Shown here: piece after piece, positions 5,400 to 8,925 of the stretch
Position numbering within the stretch: the first letter of the stretch is position 1
Layout: each line of letters begins with the position of its first letter
From: Chlorobiota bacterium
GTDB taxonomy: Bacteria; Bacteroidota; Bacteroidia; Bacteroidales; JAADGE01
Length of the DNA: 8,925 bases
Direction of reading: 5' to 3'
NCBI GenBank assembly: GCA_030592825.1
Contig: JAUVIG010000134.1
Span: 1-8,925, forward strand
Position numbers and translations under genes: made by a program
Notes under the pieces: model-generated
Database searches by the model: none
The model's input: the letters and a program-made list of their open reading frames with translations, nothing else
What the model was told of the DNA's origin: nothing

Positions 5400-7229
5400 A
5401 TGAAATATTCAAATTCAATAACCGACCGGCTCCCTACAAGCAAAAAAGAAATCAATGAATTCGGCTGGGATGAAGCAGATGTCATACTTTTTTCAGGTGA
5501 TGCCTATATTGATCATCCGGCATTTGGTGTTGCGGTTATCGGCAGAATATTAGAAAAAGCAGATTTACGTGTTGCAATAGTTCCGCAACCTAATTGGCGT
5601 GATGATTTGCGTGATTTTAAGAAACTTGGAAAACCGCGTTTGTTTTTCGGAGTAACAGCCGGAAATATGGATTCTATGATAAATCATTATACAGCAAACA
5701 AGCGTTTGCGTTCAAATGATGCTTATACAGCGGGCGGAAAAGCCGGTTTCAGACCTGATTATGCAGTAAGCGTTTATTCCAAAATTCTTAAAAAACTTTA
5801 TCCTGAAACACCGATTGTTATTGGAGGTATTGAAGCATCATTAAGACGTTTAACTCATTTTGATTATTGGTCGGATAAATTAAAACCTTCGGTTCTTGTT
5901 GAAAGCGGTGCAGATTTGTTGGTTTACGGAAACGGAGAGAAATCAATTGCCGAAATTGCCCGTTTGGCAGACAGAGGCGTACCGGTTACAAGTATAAAGA
6001 ATGTTCCTCAAACTGTCTTTTTAACTGATTATGTACCTAATCTAAAAAGAGCAAAACCAAAATATCCGACGATTTTTTTATACAGCCATGAAGATTGTTT
6101 GAAAGATAAGAAGAAATTTGCTGAAAACTTTAAACAGATTGAAATTCAGTCTAATATGATTCATGCAAAGATATTAGAACAAAAAACAGGAGAGTATTAT
6201 GTAAATGTAAATCCGCCGTTTCCAGAAACTACGGAAAAAGAAATTGACAGCTTTTATGATTTGCCCTATACACGTTTGCCGCATCCGAAATATAAAAATA
6301 AAGGCAATATACCTGCTTTTGAAATGATAAAGTTTTCTATAAATTTGCATAGAGGCTGTTTCGGAGGTTGTAGTTTTTGCACCATATCAGCTCATCAAGG
6401 AAAATTTGTTGTCAGCCGTTCTCAAAAATCAATTTTAAGAGAAGTTAATGAAGTCGCCAATATGCCTGATTTTAAAGGAACTATATCAGACCTCGGCGGA
6501 CCTTCCGCAAATATGTATAAAATGCCGGGCTATGATCTTTCAATTTGTGAAAAATGCAAACGTCCTTCCTGTATTTATCCGAGTATTTGTTTTAATTTAA
6601 ATACAGATCACAGCTGTCTCACGGAAGTTTATAAAAAAACAAGAAAACATCCGAAAGTAAAGCATGCTTTTATAGGAAGCGGAATAAGATATGATATGCT
6701 TTTTAATTCAAAAGGACAGATAGCCGGAGATAAGGCAGAATATTCGAAAGAACTGATTAAATATCATGTATCCGGACGATTAAAAGTTGCACCTGAACAT
6801 ACAGAGGAAAATGTATTGAAAATAATGCGAAAACCGACTTTTAATTATTTTTATAAGTTTAAGAAGTTTTTTGAAAAAGTCAATCAAGAAGAAAACTTAA
6901 ACCAACAAATTATTCCTTATTTTATATCAAGTCATCCCGGAAGTACGGCAACAGATATGGCTGAATTAGCTGCTAAAACAAAAAAGTTGGATTTTAAATT
7001 AGAGCAAGTTCAAGATTTAACTCCGACCCCCATGACAGTTGCAGCTGTTATTTATTATTCCGGTTATCATCCCTATACACTTAAAAAAGTATATACAGCA
7101 CGTTCAAAAGACCAAAAACTCACACAACGAATGTTTTTCTTTTGGTACAAAAAAGAATATCGTCAAAAAATTAAAGACAAGCTGTTTAATATGAAGCGGA
7201 AGGATTTGGTGAAGAAGTTGTTTTCTTGA
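5400..7229 (+). CDS. ygiQ: YgiQ family radical SAM protein (UPF0313)
   Basis: This is a cytoplasmic radical S-adenosylmethionine protein of the YgiQ group, whose reaction is not established to my knowledge. The N-terminal region (1-~290) is the family's characteristic Radical_SAM_N domain, with blocks SGDAYIDHPAFGVAVIGR (32-49), FFGVTAGNMDSMINHYTA and IVIGGIEASLRRLTHFDYWS. The cluster-binding motif RGCFGGCSFC gives Cys320, Cys324 and Cys327 (CxxxCxxC) for a 4Fe-4S cluster. A second cysteine group, Cys383, Cys386, Cys391 and Cys397, follows; it also occurs in E. coli YgiQ as I recall it and may hold a metal. Later blocks are LKVAPEHTEENVLKIMRKP and IPYFISSHPGS. At 609 residues it is shorter than E. 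coli YgiQ (about 740), lacking the basic C-terminal tail. The ATG at 5400 fits the homologous N-terminus (DRLPTSKKEI). The gene is transcribed divergently from pta, is apparently monocistronic, and converges on the T9SS protein gene. Confidence 0.95.
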   Translation: MKYSNSITDRLPTSKKEINEFGWDEADVILFSGDAYIDHPAFGVAVIGRILEKADLRVAIVPQPNWRDDLRDFKKLGKPRLFFGVTAGNMDSMINHYTANKRLRSNDAYTAGGKAGFRPDYAVSVYSKILKKLYPETPIVIGGIEASLRRLTHFDYWSDKLKPSVLVESGADLLVYGNGEKSIAEIARLADRGVPVTSIKNVPQTVFLTDYVPNLKRAKPKYPTIFLYSHEDCLKDKKKFAENFKQIEIQSNMIHAKILEQKTGEYYVNVNPPFPETTEKEIDSFYDLPYTRLPHPKYKNKGNIPAFEMIKFSINLHRGCFGGCSFCTISAHQGKFVVSRSQKSILREVNEVANMPDFKGTISDLGGPSANMYKMPGYDLSICEKCKRPSCIYPSICFNLNTDHSCLTEVYKKTRKHPKVKHAFIGSGIRYDMLFNSKGQIAGDKAEYSKELIKYHVSGRLKVAPEHTEENVLKIMRKPTFNYFYKFKKFFEKVNQEENLNQQIIPYFISSHPGSTATDMAELAAKTKKLDFKLEQVQDLTPTPMTVAAVIYYSGYHPYTLKKVYTARSKDQKLTQRMFFFWYKKEYRQKIKDKLFNMKRKDLVKKLFS

Positions 7230-7271
7230 ATATTATTTATTCTGAAGTGTTGTTGAATTCTGATGATAAAA

Positions 7272-7309
7272 CAAAAAAACCTCACCGGAATCGGCGAGGT
7301 TTATTTATT
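7272..7309. terminator. Bidirectional Rho-independent terminator between convergent genes
   Basis: AACCTC (7278-7283) pairs with GAGGTT (7296-7301). Inside this, past one A/C mismatch, CCG pairs with CGG around a GAAT loop. The stem is flanked by seven A on the left and by TTTATTTATT on the right, so it can stop transcription in both directions. It lies about 45 bases after the ygiQ stop and about 20 bases after the stop of the minus-strand gene at 7326, which suits two convergent genes. Confidence 0.85.
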
Positions 7310-7325
7310 CTTAATTATGATCGGA

Positions 7326-8717
7326 TTATTTCTTCACCACTTTGAAAACATTTAGCTCATCATTGATTAAAGCTTTAACAAAGTAAATACCATTTACCAA
7401 TTTATTCATATCAATTTGAGTTTTATTGGTATTAGGATTAAGGCTTATTACTAATTGCCCTGTAATATTATAAACAGAAATATTTTGAATATTATCTTGA
7501 GAAGATAAAGTTAAAGCATTGCTTACAGGATTCGGATAATATGTAAACCCATTAATCCCAATATCTTCAATATTTACATGTGTATAAGCTTCTATGCAAA
7601 AGCTCACTTCTCCGATATTATCATTGTTATTATCCCAAGCACGTATATAATAAGTCGTTCCCGGTGTTAAGTCATTATAAAATACTTCTGCAGGTACATT
7701 GCCGGGATCATCAATACCATTAATCTCTTTACAATCTATTTCTGTTCTTGAAGAACAGGCGTCATATATTGCGTTAGAAAAAGAAGACCATTCCCCAACA
7801 ACAGGAACGATAATTTTAACTGCTCCTGTTGAAGGTGCTGTAAATGAATACCAAACATCACCACCGTTATATAATCCGCATGAAGGATCAGATACTGATG
7901 AGCCGGTTGCAGAAACATTTGTAGCAACAGTCGGGCTATAGCATCCTGTTCCTTCCGGATCAACTATTACAGAAATTGCTCCTTCACAGTCATTATTTGC
8001 CGGTGGTGGTGGCGCAGGATTACATATACCAAAAAGAAGTTCACCAAATAAATCTCCGCCATCATTAGCACATTGCATTTCAACTTTTGTGATAATCTCA
8101 TCAGCAATAAAACCAAAGAAAGCCTCTGTCCCGGCAGTACCGGTTAAAGTATATGTTTCCAGCAAAACATCACTTGAGCCATAAACTCTGTATTCAATCG
8201 GGTTGCCATCATAAAAGAACATTGTAGACCCTACAGCAAATACATCATTATCAGGAAAACTGAGAATTGTGTAATCAACAAATGAATTAGCTCCTACAAG
8301 AGCTACTGTGTTTCCAAGTGCTGCTGCAGGAATAAATACAACGTCATTTCCTCCCGTTCCAAGAGCAGTAACATTAAAACCGTCTTCGAGTTCTCCGGCT
8401 GCAAAACATCCGTCACCTGCACTGCTTATCATAGAACCACAAGAAATTATTCCAGAGGGGCCACCATCAAAATTTTCTGAAATTAAGCCTGCCGGATTAT
8501 AACAATTCGCATCATAATCAGCAATGAAACCAGCAGTATTTGTATAGGTGCTGACAACTGATAATTCGCCTTTATTAAAAGGTGCAATGATTAATCTTGC
8601 TTTTACATTTGAATTATTAAACACATTGTTTGAGTTTAATAATTCAGTAAAACTTTGTGACCGGTTGGTAATTGAGAATGCAACCATCAGAATAAAAAGT
8701 AAAGTAATTTTCTTCAT
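7326..8717 (-). CDS. Secreted T9SS cargo protein with C-terminal sorting domain
   Basis: This 463-residue exported protein has unknown specific function. A signal peptide (MKKITLLFILMVAFSITN, cleavage near 20-22) directs Sec export. Residues ~65-232 form an acidic, Gly- and aromatic-rich beta-type region with paired cysteines (72/93/104, 216/232) that I cannot assign to a family. A proline linker PAPPPPA (234-240) leads to a second beta domain (241-378) that begins NNDCEGAISV and contains DVWYSFTAPSTG and LTPGTTYYIRAWD. This resembles the PPC-like domains common in Bacteroidota surface proteins. The last ~75 residues are a typical T9SS type A sorting domain: TYYPNPVSNALTL (392-404), ISVYNITGQLV (413-423), MNKLVNGIYFVKAL (437-450) and a KVVKK end. 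It should therefore cross the outer membrane by the Por system and be released or anchored at the surface. The ATG at 8717 is fixed by the signal peptide. It ends at the bidirectional terminator and has no partner gene here. Confidence 0.9.
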   Translation of the reverse strand: MKKITLLFILMVAFSITNRSQSFTELLNSNNVFNNSNVKARLIIAPFNKGELSVVSTYTNTAGFIADYDANCYNPAGLISENFDGGPSGIISCGSMISSAGDGCFAAGELEDGFNVTALGTGGNDVVFIPAAALGNTVALVGANSFVDYTILSFPDNDVFAVGSTMFFYDGNPIEYRVYGSSDVLLETYTLTGTAGTEAFFGFIADEIITKVEMQCANDGGDLFGELLFGICNPAPPPPANNDCEGAISVIVDPEGTGCYSPTVATNVSATGSSVSDPSCGLYNGGDVWYSFTAPSTGAVKIIVPVVGEWSSFSNAIYDACSSRTEIDCKEINGIDDPGNVPAEVFYNDLTPGTTYYIRAWDNNNDNIGEVSFCIEAYTHVNIEDIGINGFTYYPNPVSNALTLSSQDNIQNISVYNITGQLVISLNPNTNKTQIDMNKLVNGIYFVKALINDELNVFKVVKK

Positions 8718-8876
8718 AATAAATAAATTTTTAAATTAATAATTATATAAATCAATTTCCTGAAAAATTTAATTTTCATGTAAAAATAATTAAATTTAAT
8801 ATATAATGATGAATTTAATTTATTTAATAAAAAAATCCTTTTAAAAACAAGTTGCCGATATATCAATAATAAAATA

Positions 8877-8916
8877 ATGAAACGGAAAAAATAAGTGAAG
8901 AAGTTGTTTTTTTGAA
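8877..8916 (+). repeat. Near copy of the ygiQ 3' end
   Basis: These 40 bases match 7191-7230, the last 13 codons of ygiQ and its stop, at 33 positions without a gap. The match includes an unbroken GTGAAGAAGTTGTTTT. In the same frame the copy carries a TAA after five codons (ATG AAA CGG AAA AAA TAA), so it does not encode the YgiQ tail. It lies in non-coding DNA upstream of the T9SS protein gene. It could be a decayed duplication or, given the base composition, partly chance. Confidence 0.4.
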
Positions 8917-8925
8917 AAGTAAACC

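Noticed and set aside
6540..6600. Second cysteine group of YgiQ as a novel cluster-binding site
   Set aside because: A similar C-x2-C-x5-C-x5-C-like region is, as I recall it, present in E. coli YgiQ, so it is a family feature and not peculiar to this protein.
7736..7963. 75-codon minus-strand frame overlapping the T9SS protein gene
   Set aside because: It lies wholly within the strongly supported coding frame in another phase and shows no promoter or motif.
8877..8894. Mini-gene MKRKK at the right edge
   Set aside because: Five codons then TAA; better explained as part of the near copy of the ygiQ 3' end.

Overview
The window looks like a piece of a Bacteroidota (Bacteroidetes) chromosome. 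Three things point there. The DNA is strongly AT-rich. One protein ends in a type IX secretion (T9SS) sorting domain, which is confined to that phylum. Several genes are preceded by the Bacteroidota promoter signature TTTG / TAnnTTTG, most clearly truA (TTTG, 19-base spacer, TAAATTTG), while Shine-Dalgarno sequences are not evident.

Layout. From left to right on the minus strand: the N-terminal two thirds of truA (tRNA pseudouridine synthase, cut by the window edge); a 346-base gap holding the truA promoter and a 130-base transposon-like element with 17-base terminal inverted repeats; a secreted protein of unrecognised family with a His/Cys arrangement like clan CD cysteine peptidases; then a three-gene cluster read pta -> 3-hydroxyacyl-CoA dehydrogenase-like -> ackA. 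A divergent intergenic region follows, with promoters for pta (minus) and ygiQ (plus). ygiQ is a radical SAM protein. It converges on a T9SS cargo protein (minus), and the two share a bidirectional terminator. The last 208 bases are AT-rich and non-coding, but contain a 40-base near copy of the 3' end of ygiQ.

How the genes work together. Pta and AckA form the acetyl-CoA -> acetyl phosphate -> acetate pathway, which yields ATP by substrate-level phosphorylation and suits a fermentative or facultative lifestyle. The gene between them encodes a protein with the full fold of 3-hydroxyacyl-CoA dehydrogenase. In an ungapped alignment it keeps the catalytic His and Glu but has Ile and Val where the active-site Ser and Asn should be, so its reaction is uncertain. 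The remaining genes (truA, ygiQ, the two exported proteins) are not obviously linked to this pathway.

Most notable points: the altered active site of the dehydrogenase-like protein; the unrecognised secreted His/Cys protein, which has no ATG start and carries a terminator-like hairpin inside its apparent N-terminus; the MITE-like element; and degenerate short repeats in several of the intergenic gaps. No RNA gene, CRISPR array, phage gene or full insertion sequence was seen. I found no clear evidence of a wholly new multi-gene system.
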